Shown piece after piece: positions 45,301 through 54,281 of a stretch of 64,000 nt of DNA (positions within the stretch are counted from its first letter, which is position 1; each line of letters opens with the position of its first letter). This stretch comes from Paenibacillus tarimensis. GTDB lineage: Bacteria > Bacillota > Bacilli > Paenibacillales > Paenibacillaceae. Where the stretch lies: assembly GCF_021532315.1 (NCBI RefSeq), contig NZ_JAKGAO010000011.1, positions 310,001-374,000 on the forward strand, written 5' to 3'. The position numbers and the translations under genes are program-made. Under the pieces are notes generated by a model that made no database searches, had not been told where the DNA came from, and was given only the letters and a program-made list of their open reading frames with translations.

Positions 45301-46866
45301 TTATCTCGCCTTGCCTTTACGCTCCGCCGCATCTGCAGCCTTCTCTTGTTCATGAATAAACTTCGCGTCTACCTTACGAAGCGGCAGCGGTTCCTTGCTT
45401 AAATATTTGACGGTTGCCAGCACCAGTAAGAGCAGCAGAATGGTAAACGGAAGGGCCGCAATCAGCGAGGCGGTTTGCAAGGCTTCCAGGCCGCCTGCAT
45501 ACAGCAGAACAGCGGCAATCGCGGACATTAGCACACCCCAGACGATCTTCGCATACTGCCCCGGATTCAGGCTTCCGTATGTCGTCATACTGGCAAGAAT
45601 ATAGGTTGCCGAGTCTGCGGAAGTGACCAAGAAGGTGAAGATCAGCAGAATGGACATAATAGATAGAATATCGGTAAACGGCAGGAATTCATACAGCTGG
45701 AACAACGCGGTCGCCAAATCGCTGTGAACCGCTCCTGCAATATCTGTCCCTTGGTTCAGGTCATTCCACAATGCCGTGCCCCCGAAGGTCGCGATCCATA
45801 CACAGGCAATCGCCGGCGGGATAATCATGACACCGAGTATAAACTCCCGGATCGTCCGTCCCTTGGATACGCGCGCAATGAAGGCTCCCACGAAAGGTGA
45901 CCAGGCGATAGCCCATGCCCAATAGAAGATCGTCCAGTCACGAACCCAGGTACCTCCAGTGTAAGGCTGCAACCGGAGACTGTACTGAATGAAGTTGGCA
46001 AAGTAATCACCAACAGCCAGGGTCAATGTCTCCATAATAAAGACAGACGGTCCTGCTATGAAGACGAAGAGCAGCAGGCCGAGCGCCAGTCCGAGGTTCA
46101 GGTTACTGAGATACCGGATGCCTCTCTCCAAACCTGTAGAAGATGAGATCATGTAAGCAACGAAAATCACCGCGATGATCGCAAGCTGAATGCCAACCGA
46201 GCTGCCGGTGCCGAACACCGCGCCGAGGCCGCTGTTCATCTGCAGCACCCCAAGTCCTACCGAGGTTGCAATCCCCATCACCGTCGCGATGACAGCGAGC
46301 GAATCGACTGTATGGCGGACCACTGGCTTCCGGCCGACAACCTGCTCCAGAGCGGTTGAGATCAGCCCCTTTTGCTGCCTCCTAAACCACAACAGGCCGA
46401 TGACAAGTCCTACGATCGCGAATACCGACCACTGGCTAACACCCCAATGGAAGAAGGCATAGCCCATCGCCACCCGAGCCGCTTCCTGCGTCTGCCCTTC
46501 AATCCGTGCGAACGGCGCTGTGAAGTAGTGACTCATCGGCTCCGCTACCCCCCAGAAGACAAGACCGGCCCCAAAGCCGGCCGAGAAAAGCATGCCAATC
46601 CACGAGAAGAACGAGAATTGAGGCCGTTCATTTTGCCCGCCGAGACGGATGCCGCCATACTTGCTTATAGCCAGCCCGATTAGAAAGATCGTGATGACAA
46701 ACACCGCAAGCAGGTAGAACCAGCCGAACTTACTAGTCGTTAATAGAAATAATCGGCTCGCCGTCTCACCGAATACTTCCGGCATGAGAGCCCCAATTAG
46801 CACGAATAGCACAATGATAGCTGCCGATACAGAAAAGACAGGGTTCTTCCAAACCTTGTGATTCAT
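45301..46866 (-). CDS. BCCT-family transporter, second of two
   Basis: 521 residues, the same length as its neighbour and clearly a paralogue. GFGAG stretch at 98-102, HWGVSQW in TM4, TM8 WTIFYWAWAIAWSPFVG. W141 and W146 kept, Phe149 for Tyr, Ala319 for the BetP Trp374, exactly as in the first. AAGGTGG precedes the ATG. Separated from the other BCCT gene by about 300 bp with a terminator, so regulation may differ. Confidence 0.9.
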   Translation of the reverse strand: MNHKVWKNPVFSVSAAIIVLFVLIGALMPEVFGETASRLFLLTTSKFGWFYLLAVFVITIFLIGLAISKYGGIRLGGQNERPQFSFFSWIGMLFSAGFGAGLVFWGVAEPMSHYFTAPFARIEGQTQEAARVAMGYAFFHWGVSQWSVFAIVGLVIGLLWFRRQQKGLISTALEQVVGRKPVVRHTVDSLAVIATVMGIATSVGLGVLQMNSGLGAVFGTGSSVGIQLAIIAVIFVAYMISSSTGLERGIRYLSNLNLGLALGLLLFVFIAGPSVFIMETLTLAVGDYFANFIQYSLRLQPYTGGTWVRDWTIFYWAWAIAWSPFVGAFIARVSKGRTIREFILGVMIIPPAIACVWIATFGGTALWNDLNQGTDIAGAVHSDLATALFQLYEFLPFTDILSIMSILLIFTFLVTSADSATYILASMTTYGSLNPGQYAKIVWGVLMSAIAAVLLYAGGLEALQTASLIAALPFTILLLLLVLATVKYLSKEPLPLRKVDAKFIHEQEKAADAAERKGKAR

Positions 46867-47069
46867 ATTTTGACCACCTTATTTCATTTCAGATTTTGTT
46901 GTTCTGGCATCCAGCAAAGTATTTATTCTTGTTCATCCCTTACAACCCGCTGAGAGTCATATCCAACGGTTGGAAATATACACAAGTTACTACCACATCC
47001 GGCTGCAATTTAAGCAAGCTAGCAATGGAAAATTCATACCATGGCAGCTGCTCTCACTGCCCATAATGC

Positions 47070-47105
47070 AAAAAGCCCGGCGCCCAACAAGGCTTACCGG
47101 ACTTT
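47070..47105 (-). terminator. Terminator of the VOC gene
   Basis: Minus strand AAAGTCCGG..GCC-ttgttg-GGC..CCGGGCTTTTT, with a T-run, 30 bp past the VOC stop. Confidence 0.7.
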
Positions 47106-47134
47106 GCAGCTGCCGACTAGCAGCTGAATATCTT

Positions 47135-47593
47135 TTACTTCTTATCGTTCTCAAGCAGCTCAACCAAGACCTTCAGCTCCTTGAATGTATCCATATAAGC
47201 ATAGCGTCCTCCCGGATACTCGCCCTTCTGCTGCAGCGGGAAGCCCTTGCTCTCCATCAGCGTAATTTTCTCCTGCATGCCCTCAATGACCAAAGCGATA
47301 TGATGCGGCCCCTCGCCATGCTCCTCCAGGTGGCTGCGCCAGGTGCTCGGATGCTCATCAGGTTCAATAAGCTCTATTTGGATTGCGCCCATCTTCATAA
47401 AAGCCAGCTTTGCGCGGGCCGGAGTCGGCTCGCCATTGTATTGCGTCTGCGCCTGTTCAAGCGGGCCAGTCCAGCTGGCCTCCGGCTTCTCGATTCCGAA
47501 GAAATCGGCATAAGCCTGCGAAACCTTGTCAATATCGTTCACCAATATGCCGATGTGAACAACTGCATTGTTGCCGAGCAATCCTTGTGTCAT
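47135..47593 (-). CDS. VOC-superfamily protein, methylmalonyl-CoA epimerase-like
   Basis: 152 residues with two VOC half-domains: VVHIGILVNDIDKVSQAYAD at the start and GPHHIALVIEGMQEKITLM in the middle; putative metal ligands are the His in VVHIG, the Glu in IQIELIEP and the His in HHIAL, ending LKVLVELLE. This ligand order fits methylmalonyl-CoA epimerases and related lactoylglutathione-lyase-like enzymes. GAGGAGA precedes the ATG. No CoA-mutase gene is near, so the exact substrate is open. Confidence 0.85.
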   Translation of the reverse strand: MTQGLLGNNAVVHIGILVNDIDKVSQAYADFFGIEKPEASWTGPLEQAQTQYNGEPTPARAKLAFMKMGAIQIELIEPDEHPSTWRSHLEEHGEGPHHIALVIEGMQEKITLMESKGFPLQQKGEYPGGRYAYMDTFKELKVLVELLENDKK

Positions 47594-47864
47594 GTTATTC
47601 GGGTCTCCTCTGCTATATAATATGAGATTTCTTGCACATGGCCCTACCTATTTATCATTAACCAGAACAGCAGCCGACCCTCCATCAAGTAATTCGTTAT
47701 TTTCACCCGCTAATATTAATATAGATGCCATGACCGCTCTCATCTATAATTTTGTTATAAAGCTTGTACTCGTAAGCATGCAATCTGTCCGATAAACGCA
47801 TTTATGAGCAGGATTCCTTAAGCGGCTCCTGATACACTGATTTCCAGGAAGGAGAGACGGCAAC

Positions 47865-48716
47865 ATGGAATGGTTATCCCGCATGCAGAACGCACTTGAC
47901 TTAATAGAGGTTAAACTGGGGGAGCGTCTGGAGATTGATGAGCTTGCGCAGGCCGCCTACTCATCGACCTTTCACTTTCAACGGATGTTCTACATGGCGA
48001 CCGGCATGACGGTAGCCGAATATATCCGGAGACGAAGGCTTACTCTGGCCGCGCAGGAGTTAGCCACATCACCCGCCAGAGTGCTAGATGTCGCTCTAAA
48101 GTACGGCTATGACTCGCCCGAATCATTCGCCAAGGCGTTCCGCAAAATTCACGGCATGACACCTACGGAAGCCCGGAACGCGGGCGTGCAGCTGAAAGCC
48201 TTTCCCCGTATCTCCTTCCAACTCATTTTGAAAGGGGACAAAGACATGGATTACCGTATTGTAGAGAAGGAAGCGTTCCGGATTGTCGGCAAGCCGCTGT
48301 ATACCACCTATGAGCAGCTTCGGGAGGTGCCGCTGTTTTGGAACCGCTGCAACATGGATGGCACATCCGACCGGCTCGTGGCAATGAGCAGCAGTAACCG
48401 GATGTATGGCATCTGCATGGACATGAAGCCCGGTACGGAAGATATCACCTACGTGATTGGGGTGGAAAGCGACCAAGATGCTGATGACAGCGAGTTCCTG
48501 AGCCGTACCATCCCTGCCTCCACTTGGGCAGTATTTTATGCGGACGGCCCCGTTCCCCATGCCATTCAGCAAACGTATTCGCGCATTTTTCAAGAATGGT
48601 TCCCCTCAACGGGCTACGAGCACTCCGGCGCTCCTGAGATGGAGGTCTACCCGGCAGGAGATACTGCCTCCGAGAGCTACCGCACCGAGATATGGATCCC
48701 GGTCAAGAAGCAGTAG
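47865..48716 (+). CDS. AraC-family regulator with GyrI-like effector domain
   Basis: 283 residues. N-terminal double HTH (about 8-105, IDELAQAAYSSTFHFQRMF and VLDVALKYGYDSPESFAKAF) and C-terminal GyrI-like domain (about 125-283, YRIVEKEAFRIVGKPLYTT). Domain order as in SoxS/Rob-type multidrug regulators. GAAGGAGAG precedes the ATG. It would bind small hydrophobic ligands. No obvious target next to it except the convergent MerR remnant. Confidence 0.9.
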   Translation: MEWLSRMQNALDLIEVKLGERLEIDELAQAAYSSTFHFQRMFYMATGMTVAEYIRRRRLTLAAQELATSPARVLDVALKYGYDSPESFAKAFRKIHGMTPTEARNAGVQLKAFPRISFQLILKGDKDMDYRIVEKEAFRIVGKPLYTTYEQLREVPLFWNRCNMDGTSDRLVAMSSSNRMYGICMDMKPGTEDITYVIGVESDQDADDSEFLSRTIPASTWAVFYADGPVPHAIQQTYSRIFQEWFPSTGYEHSGAPEMEVYPAGDTASESYRTEIWIPVKKQ

Positions 48717-48939
48717 AATAGTTGTCCTGATGAAAGAGCCGGCATCGCCGGCTCTTTTTTGATTTTCCACGCATGAAGCGCTTCCGAATTGGGAAGATCA
48801 GCTTCAGATCCTCCTGGCACCGCTCGTCAAACACATACTGGCCGCCCTTCTTCTCCGGGAAAATCAGCCCCAAATCTATATAGTGCCTGACGGCATCGAT
48901 GCTCAGCCTGTTGGTCTCCGCGAATCTTCCGACCTTCAT
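48703..48939 (-). pseudogene. Truncated MerR-family regulator
   Basis: The first 55 residues (MKVGRFAETNRLSIDAVRHYIDLGLIFPEKKGG, read from ATG 48939) are a MerR winged HTH, but the reading then runs into a Lys/Arg-rich tail encoded by the neighbouring gene's terminator and stops at 78 residues. The second helix pair and the effector or dimer region are missing. A GTG/ATG further upstream is possible. It may be a decayed gene or a free HTH protein. Confidence 0.55.
48732..48760 (+). terminator. Terminator of the AraC-GyrI gene
   Basis: AAAGAGCCGGC-atc-GCCGGCTCTTTTTT: an 11-base stem arm with T-run, 15 bp after the stop. Confidence 0.85.
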
Positions 48940-49098
48940 CTGCCGACCACCCTTCATCAAGCTTCAATACTATAACGGAATAACAATTTCTAAATATTCT
49001 ATCAAAAGCGAAATTTGAAACTCACTTTCTATTCATTTTTGTAATATAATAGCTATAGCCTCACTGTAGTTCTGAACAACAAGGAGACCTTAAAAAGC

Positions 49099-50343
49099 AT
49101 GACAAAAGCCCGAATATTTGACCTAACATTATTTACGACTTCTGTGCTTGTTGCTTTAAGTTCAGGACACCTCTTGTCAGATCATTCCGCCTACTTAAAG
49201 GCCTTGATTATATATTGGCTGTTCTCCTGCTTATATTACAACCTCCGCGTCATTAACAAAAGCGGAAGTACAAGCGTTGACTATGGGATCAGCTATACGT
49301 CATCTCTCACCTTGTTTGCGGGGCCGGTTGGCGTACTGATATTTGAAACCATATTCCGTTTCACCATATATTTTCATAAGAAATGGTCCAATACGGCCGA
49401 TCCCGGCGAGTTTCTGGACACATTCTTCAATATCGGGTCCTTCGTGCTGGCTAACTCAATCGGCTATTATATGTACCAATGGCTTTACCCCGTGTTTGCG
49501 TCCATACCTTACGGCTTCTGGCTGCTGATGATACTGCTGATTATCGTCATTTCATCGCTCACGACGCTGTTTTTGGTCATTGTCCTATTCATCATGGGCG
49601 AGCTGCGGACATTGCGGGAAGCCTATGATTATTCGGTTACGAGCCGAAGCTTCTTGGATATGGGGAAAATCGCGCTGACAAACGGCCTGCTGCTGATCTT
49701 CCTGCAGGAGCAGCGCTGGGATATTATCTTCAGCTTGTTTTTGCTTAACTATGTCGTAAGCCGGTCCTTTCATTCCAAATCACAGAGCATCCAGAACAAA
49801 TATGAGCGAGATAAATTCGAACAGATGGCGTATAAGGATTTCCTGACGGGGATGTATAACCGCGCTTATATGGATAAACAGATGGCTGAGCTTAACCAGC
49901 CCGGGGATACAATCGGCATCGTCGTAACCGATATCGATAACTTCAAGAGAGTGAATGACAGCTATAACCATGCCGTCGGCGATCAGGTTATCCGGCATTT
50001 TGCCCGCACCCTTCAGTCCTATCTGGATGGAGACGATTTTCTATTCCGAAGCGGCGGCGAGGAATTCACGTTTTTCTTACGGAATAAAGGCTATGCTGAC
50101 TGCTGCTTACTGCTGGAGGAGATGCGCCGGGGTGTAGAAGACAGTCTTGTGCAAGCAGAATATGGAGATCAGGCAATTCAGCTTTCTTATACCGCCTCCT
50201 TCGGCCTCTATTACTTTGAAGTAGGCTCACAGGCGTCTATGGAGAAGGGCTATATCCAGGCGGATCAGCTGCTGCTCCAGGCCAAGCATCTTGGCAGAAA
50301 CCGGGTGCTTGTAAAGAATAATTCACCGGAAGAGGATGTATAA
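49099..50343 (+). CDS. Membrane diguanylate cyclase (GGDEF)
   Basis: 414 residues. About six to seven hydrophobic segments in the first 225 residues, then a GGDEF domain (about 245-405) with DFLTGMYNR, DIDNFKRVND and active-site loop RSGGEEFTF. It makes cyclic di-GMP from GTP. Five residues before GGEEF the product-inhibition RxxD is absent (DGDD in its place), so feedback inhibition at the I-site is unlikely. AAGGAGA precedes the ATG. A palindromic hairpin follows. Confidence 0.92.
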   Translation: MTKARIFDLTLFTTSVLVALSSGHLLSDHSAYLKALIIYWLFSCLYYNLRVINKSGSTSVDYGISYTSSLTLFAGPVGVLIFETIFRFTIYFHKKWSNTADPGEFLDTFFNIGSFVLANSIGYYMYQWLYPVFASIPYGFWLLMILLIIVISSLTTLFLVIVLFIMGELRTLREAYDYSVTSRSFLDMGKIALTNGLLLIFLQEQRWDIIFSLFLLNYVVSRSFHSKSQSIQNKYERDKFEQMAYKDFLTGMYNRAYMDKQMAELNQPGDTIGIVVTDIDNFKRVNDSYNHAVGDQVIRHFARTLQSYLDGDDFLFRSGGEEFTFFLRNKGYADCCLLLEEMRRGVEDSLVQAEYGDQAIQLSYTASFGLYYFEVGSQASMEKGYIQADQLLLQAKHLGRNRVLVKNNSPEEDV

Positions 50344-50360
50344 CGTAATACGGTTATAAT

Positions 50361-50405
50361 GAAGGGGCTGTTCCGAAAGTCATAATGACTCAGGGACACC
50401 CCTTC
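50361..50405. repeat. Palindromic hairpin, family copy 3 (probable terminator)
   Basis: GAAGGGGCTGTTCC and GGGACACCCCTTC flank a GAAAGTCATAATGACT core. Same layout as 1194-1237 and 19129-19177. It separates the convergent diguanylate cyclase and CotF-type genes. Confidence 0.7.
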
Positions 50406-50409
50406 TGCC

Positions 50410-50709
50410 CTACAGCTTGGCCAGCTGCAAGGCTGCGTCTATATGCTGCCGGTCGACCTGAACCTGCTCCTTCACATTCCACGGGTGGTACAGACCTCTA
50501 TCCATCATATAAGCCGTCACCCGCTCATGCATGGTGATCAGCTCCTCCAAATGCTCTGCCAGCGTATCTCTGATCTCCGGCGAAATCGCCTCTGTGACGG
50601 CCATCGCGTAATTGCGGACACCGCTTTTGACAGCAATGAGCATTTCCATCGCAATTACATCATCCGTTAAGTCTGCCATGCCGGCCAGTCGTTCGATTAT
50701 CGTGTTCAT
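50410..50709 (-). CDS. CotF-type spore coat protein
   Basis: 99 residues with the coat-F helical pattern (PF07875): DDVIAMEMLIAVKSGVRNYAMAV, HLEELITMHERVTAYMMDRG and a C-terminal YHPWNVKEQ. Similar to the 128-residue protein at 52082. Last gene of the interleaved operon with an alcohol dehydrogenase. It would be laid down in the spore coat, made in the mother cell. Confidence 0.85.
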   Translation of the reverse strand: MNTIIERLAGMADLTDDVIAMEMLIAVKSGVRNYAMAVTEAISPEIRDTLAEHLEELITMHERVTAYMMDRGLYHPWNVKEQVQVDRQHIDAALQLAKL

Positions 50710-50722
50710 GCGGCACCTGCCT

Positions 50723-50917
50723 TTACTGATTTATCTTTGCCAAAATAGCGTCAAGCTCCTGCAGCTGACGGGTTGAGAGCTGGACATCCTCAAGCATCAG
50801 CCGCTTGAGCTCCCCATCCGACACGAGGGCGGACATCGTCTTCGACTTGGTCAGGCACACGGCTTTAAACACAGCTATCTCATGAACCTCAAGTGATTCG
50901 TGCAGGGCATAATTCAC
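50723..50917 (-). CDS. Small coat-F companion protein
   Basis: 64 residues if started at GTG 50917, which has AGGTGG eight bases before it; GTG at 50929 is an alternative. YALHESLEVHEIAVFKAVCLTKSKT matches the start of the 89-residue protein at 52461 ([23 protein letters not shown]). These short proteins commonly accompany CotF-type genes. 13 bp before the 99-residue coat gene. Confidence 0.75.
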   Translation of the reverse strand: MNYALHESLEVHEIAVFKAVCLTKSKTMSALVSDGELKRLMLEDVQLSTRQLQELDAILAKINQ

Positions 50918-50948
50918 CTCGATCACCACCTATCCTTATCTTCCACAG

Positions 50949-52085
50949 CTATGGTTTCAGAACTACCTTGATGCAGTTATCCGTCTTCGTATCGAAAATC
51001 TGGTAGCCGCGCTTGGCATCTGCGAGCGGAATCACATGAGTAATAATGTCGGCCGGGTCTACCTTGCCTGTCGTAATGAGCTCATACATATACGGCATGT
51101 AGTGAATGACCGGCGCCTGACCGGAACGGATATTGACATTGCGCTGCATAATATCGCCTAGCGGGAATCCATTGTAGCGGCCGCCATATACACCCGTCAC
51201 CTGGATGGTTCCGCCCTTGCGGACAGCCTGAGAGGCTATAATAATTGCGCTCAGTGTGCCGCCTTGAAGCTTCATCCCGGAGGCGAGAAACTCAAGGTCG
51301 TTCATCTTCCCGCTCATGCCGACCGCATCGATGACGACATCCGCTCCACCGCCTGTTATCTCCTTGAGGTAGCTGCCGACTTCCTGCTCCTGCTCGATGT
51401 TTACAATTTCCACGTGATTGGTTCGTTTTGCGTGCTGGAGGCGGTAGTCCACATAGTCGGCTGCAATAACGCGCTTCGCGCCCTTCAGCCAGCAGAATTT
51501 CTGGATAAGCAGGCCAACCGGGCCACAGCCAAGAACGACAACGGTATCGCCATCCTTTACGCCCGCGTTATCTACACTCCAGAAGGCTGTGGACATGACG
51601 TCCGCCATCATAATCAGCTTCTCATCCGGCACTTCGCAGCTGTCGGGAACACGGAAGTGTGTAAAATTCGCGAACGGCACACGCAAATACTCCGCCTGTC
51701 CCCCTGTATAACCTCCGGTAGTTCCGCTGTAGCCGAAGAACCCGCCCATCTCCCCATGCTCATTCGAATTGTCGCATTGGCTTTCGAGCTGATTCCGGCA
51801 ATAAATACATTCTCCGCAGGCGATGTTGAAGGGAATGACTACACGATCACCTTTCTTGAGCTTTGTAACCTCAGGGCCCACTTCCTCTACAACTCCCATT
51901 GGTTCATGGCCGATGACATAATCCTCCTGCAGATTGGGGATCATCCCGTGCATCAGATGCAGGTCCGAACCACAGATTGCCGTAGCCGTAATTCTCACAA
52001 TCATATCATCCGGCTTCTGAATGCGGGCATCCGGCACTTCCTTCACCGCTACATTCTTGATTCCCTGAAACGTAACAGCTTTCAT
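50949..52085 (-). CDS. Zinc-dependent alcohol dehydrogenase, formaldehyde-dehydrogenase-like
   Basis: 378 residues of the medium-chain dehydrogenase family. Catalytic zinc ligands C38, H60 and E61 (GHEP); structural zinc C90, C93, C96 and C104; Rossmann motif LGCGPVGLL. The long second domain insert and [21 protein letters not shown] match glutathione-independent formaldehyde dehydrogenases. It overlaps the CotF-type gene by 4 bases and is followed by a second coat pair, so it is part of a spore-coat-type transcript. Confidence 0.92.
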   Translation of the reverse strand: MKAVTFQGIKNVAVKEVPDARIQKPDDMIVRITATAICGSDLHLMHGMIPNLQEDYVIGHEPMGVVEEVGPEVTKLKKGDRVVIPFNIACGECIYCRNQLESQCDNSNEHGEMGGFFGYSGTTGGYTGGQAEYLRVPFANFTHFRVPDSCEVPDEKLIMMADVMSTAFWSVDNAGVKDGDTVVVLGCGPVGLLIQKFCWLKGAKRVIAADYVDYRLQHAKRTNHVEIVNIEQEQEVGSYLKEITGGGADVVIDAVGMSGKMNDLEFLASGMKLQGGTLSAIIIASQAVRKGGTIQVTGVYGGRYNGFPLGDIMQRNVNIRSGQAPVIHYMPYMYELITTGKVDPADIITHVIPLADAKRGYQIFDTKTDNCIKVVLKP

Positions 52086-52468
52086 GCCTGTTCTCCTCCG
52101 ATATGCTGGTCTGGCGTGTCGTAGAACATGCCCTTGCGGGAGCTGTCCTCCCGGTACAGGTTCATCCCGCTGATCTTCACCGTATTGTTTGCTGCCAGCA
52201 TGTCGAGCTTGTACTGTTCGCTAAGCTCATAGGGGTGAAACCATCTCTTGCGAACCATAAGCTCCGTAACCTCCTTATGCATCGCAAGCTCTTGACGCAG
52301 TTGGTTTCGCAGCGCGAGGCGCAGCTCAGGCGTGGCGGCTTCTGTAATGGCTATTGCGGTATTGCGAACAGCCTCCTTTGCCCTCATCAGCAGGTCCATA
52401 GCCAGAGTAGTGTCCGCAAGCTCCGGCATATGCAGTGAATTAATCGGGTCCAGATAATCGTTATTCAT
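52082..52468 (-). CDS. CotF-type spore coat protein
   Basis: 128 residues from ATG 52468 (GGGAGGCGGGAAGG upstream). Coat-F helices: [48 protein letters not shown]-terminal tail ([24 protein letters not shown]) is longer than in its paralogue at 50410. Overlaps both the upstream companion gene (8 bases) and the dehydrogenase (4 bases). Confidence 0.85.
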   Translation of the reverse strand: MNNDYLDPINSLHMPELADTTLAMDLLMRAKEAVRNTAIAITEAATPELRLALRNQLRQELAMHKEVTELMVRKRWFHPYELSEQYKLDMLAANNTVKISGMNLYREDSSRKGMFYDTPDQHIGGEQA

Positions 52469-52730
52469 CCTTCCCGCCTCCCTGAAGTATGGGCGTTGGA
52501 CGGTTAGGCGGCACCGGTGCCTGGAACGGGGCTTTGGCATACAAGCGCTGCAGGTTCGCAATCGATTGGGCAGACAGCTCGGCATCCTTCTGCAGCAGCG
52601 CTTTCAGCTCCACATCAAACACGAGGCCCTGCAGCAGCTTCGACTTGGCAAGCCCCAGGGTTTTCATATTAAGCATTTCATGCAGATCAACCGATTCATG
52701 GGCAGCGAGCGTTTGAGACCTCGTGGTCAT
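52461..52730 (-). CDS. Small coat-F companion protein
   Basis: 89 residues, ATG preceded by [35 protein letters not shown], then a charged helix and a Pro-rich tail. First gene of the operon. Paralogous to the 64-residue protein at 50723. Confidence 0.75.
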   Translation of the reverse strand: MTTRSQTLAAHESVDLHEMLNMKTLGLAKSKLLQGLVFDVELKALLQKDAELSAQSIANLQRLYAKAPFQAPVPPNRPTPILQGGGKDE

Positions 52731-52944
52731 GGCCAGGTTCCCTCCTGTATCGTTTAGTAGGTATCATCCCCTCGAATTGGGTATCTATACAGAAAACTGA
52801 AATGAATACTTAACTTGTAAACCAAGACTTAAGTCGGGGCCCCAACTATCCCCCGGTCTGTTACGGCTTCTCAAGTTATTTGCTAAGCTTGTAAAAAACC
52901 TACCTTTGTATACATAAAATTTGTTATAGTGAGGGGAACACACA

Positions 52945-53580
52945 TTGATTGAAGCTGCAGAAGGTAAGAGCCCGAGGGACAGTATCTACGTGTTATTAAC
53001 AGATACCGGTACCATGTTCACCAGGCTGATTAAGCGGTTTACCTCCGCACCTTATAATCATGCTTCGCTGGCACTCGATGTGGAGCTTAACGATCTGTAC
53101 AGCTTCGGCCGCAAGCATGCTGCGAAGCCATGGGCAGGGGGCTTTGTTAAAGAGGATATATATGAGGGTACTTACAGCTACTTCCCCGGCACACAATGTG
53201 CTCTTCTGCGGTTAAGGGTGACAAAGGAACAGCGGGCGCAAACCATTCGGGTCATCCGCTCGTTTCAGAGAGAGAAGGAGCTGTATCGTTATAATCTTGT
53301 CGGCCTGCTCGGCGTGGTTATGAAACGGGGAATTGAACCGAAGAAGGCCTATTTCTGCTCACAGTTTGTATCGGAAACCCTGCGAAGCAGCGGAGTTTCC
53401 TTATGGGATCAGCCGTCAACGCTGGTTACCCCCGATGATTTCTACAGTCATTCTGCTTTTGAGCTTGTGTATGAGGGATTTCTCTATGATTATCCGCTGC
53501 TTGACGGAACCAGACTGGTATTTGAGCGTAGTAAGACTGTCACCAATACTTCTTTTCAATTAGGAGGCAAAGTGGTTTGA
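52945..53580 (+). CDS. YiiX-like permuted NlpC/P60 hydrolase
   Basis: 211 residues, start TTG with GAGGGG nine bases before it. Catalytic His is H39 (YNHASLAL) and catalytic Cys is C138 (AYFCSQFVSE), the permuted order (His first) of YiiX/YebB-type proteins. No signal peptide. It likely cleaves an amide or ester linkage in peptides or lipids. Its stop overlaps the TTG start of the DedA gene. Confidence 0.85.
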   Translation: MIEAAEGKSPRDSIYVLLTDTGTMFTRLIKRFTSAPYNHASLALDVELNDLYSFGRKHAAKPWAGGFVKEDIYEGTYSYFPGTQCALLRLRVTKEQRAQTIRVIRSFQREKELYRYNLVGLLGVVMKRGIEPKKAYFCSQFVSETLRSSGVSLWDQPSTLVTPDDFYSHSAFELVYEGFLYDYPLLDGTRLVFERSKTVTNTSFQLGGKVV

Positions 53581-54206
53581 TTGATGCAGTAATGGAATTT
53601 CTGCGCAGCTTCGGGTCGTTGGGGCTTTTTATACATGCCATGATCGACGCGATTATCTTCCCCGTCCCTGCCTTCTTCCTACAAGTGTCACTAAGTGCAC
53701 TCAACCCCGAAAATGCCATATGGCTGGCTACATTCGGGTACATTGGCTGCCTGGTCGGAACACCTGTCGGCTACGCCTTGGGCCGAACCTCGGGCAATCT
53801 GATTCTCAGCAGAATGATGAAGAAGAAGTGGCTGGATTCCGCCTCCGAGATGTTCCGCAAGCACGGGGAGTCTGCTATTCTGATCGGTTCGTTCACACCT
53901 ATCCCATTCAAGCTGTTCACCATTATGTCTGGCGTTATGAACTACCCATTCTGGAAACTGCTCGGCTATGCCGCCATCGGCCGCGCCGTCAAATTCTATA
54001 TCGTCGGCATTCTGTTCTATATGTACGGCCGTGCCGCCGAGCATATGATTGACAAGGTTCTCGGCATTACGCTGCTTATTGTCGGTGCTGTAATCTTCGG
54101 CGTATGGCTGCTCGTCCGCAAGCTCCGCAGCCGGAAGAAGCCGGTTGTTACGCAGGACGATGCAGCCAAGCAGGATAGTCCTCCGGCAGCTGAAGGCAGC
54201 TTGTAA
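53577..54206 (+). CDS. DedA-family membrane protein
   Basis: 209 residues, start TTG overlapping the previous stop, with AGGAGG nine bases before it. VTT domain with about five membrane segments: FGSLGLFIHAMIDAIIFPVPAF, GYIGCLVGTPVGYALGR, FTPIPFKLFTIMSGVMNYP. Members flip or protect lipids such as undecaprenyl phosphate. Coupling to the YiiX-like hydrolase suggests an envelope or lipid role. A terminator follows. Confidence 0.9.
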   Translation: MIDAVMEFLRSFGSLGLFIHAMIDAIIFPVPAFFLQVSLSALNPENAIWLATFGYIGCLVGTPVGYALGRTSGNLILSRMMKKKWLDSASEMFRKHGESAILIGSFTPIPFKLFTIMSGVMNYPFWKLLGYAAIGRAVKFYIVGILFYMYGRAAEHMIDKVLGITLLIVGAVIFGVWLLVRKLRSRKKPVVTQDDAAKQDSPPAAEGSL

Positions 54207-54230
54207 ACGGGTAAATAACAAAAAATCATT

Positions 54231-54271
54231 GAGCCGGCAAGAGCTTGTTATCCAATCTCACCTGCCGGCTC
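54231..54271 (+). terminator. Terminator after the DedA gene
   Basis: GAGCCGGCA and TGCCGGCTC with a loop of 23 bases; TTTTTT follows 10 bases later. Confidence 0.65.
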
Positions 54272-54281
54272 GTCATCTTTT

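Noticed and set aside
52731-52944. Sporulation sigma promoter upstream of the coat operon
   Set aside because: Partial matches to sigma G/K boxes exist but with wrong spacing; not convincing enough to list.
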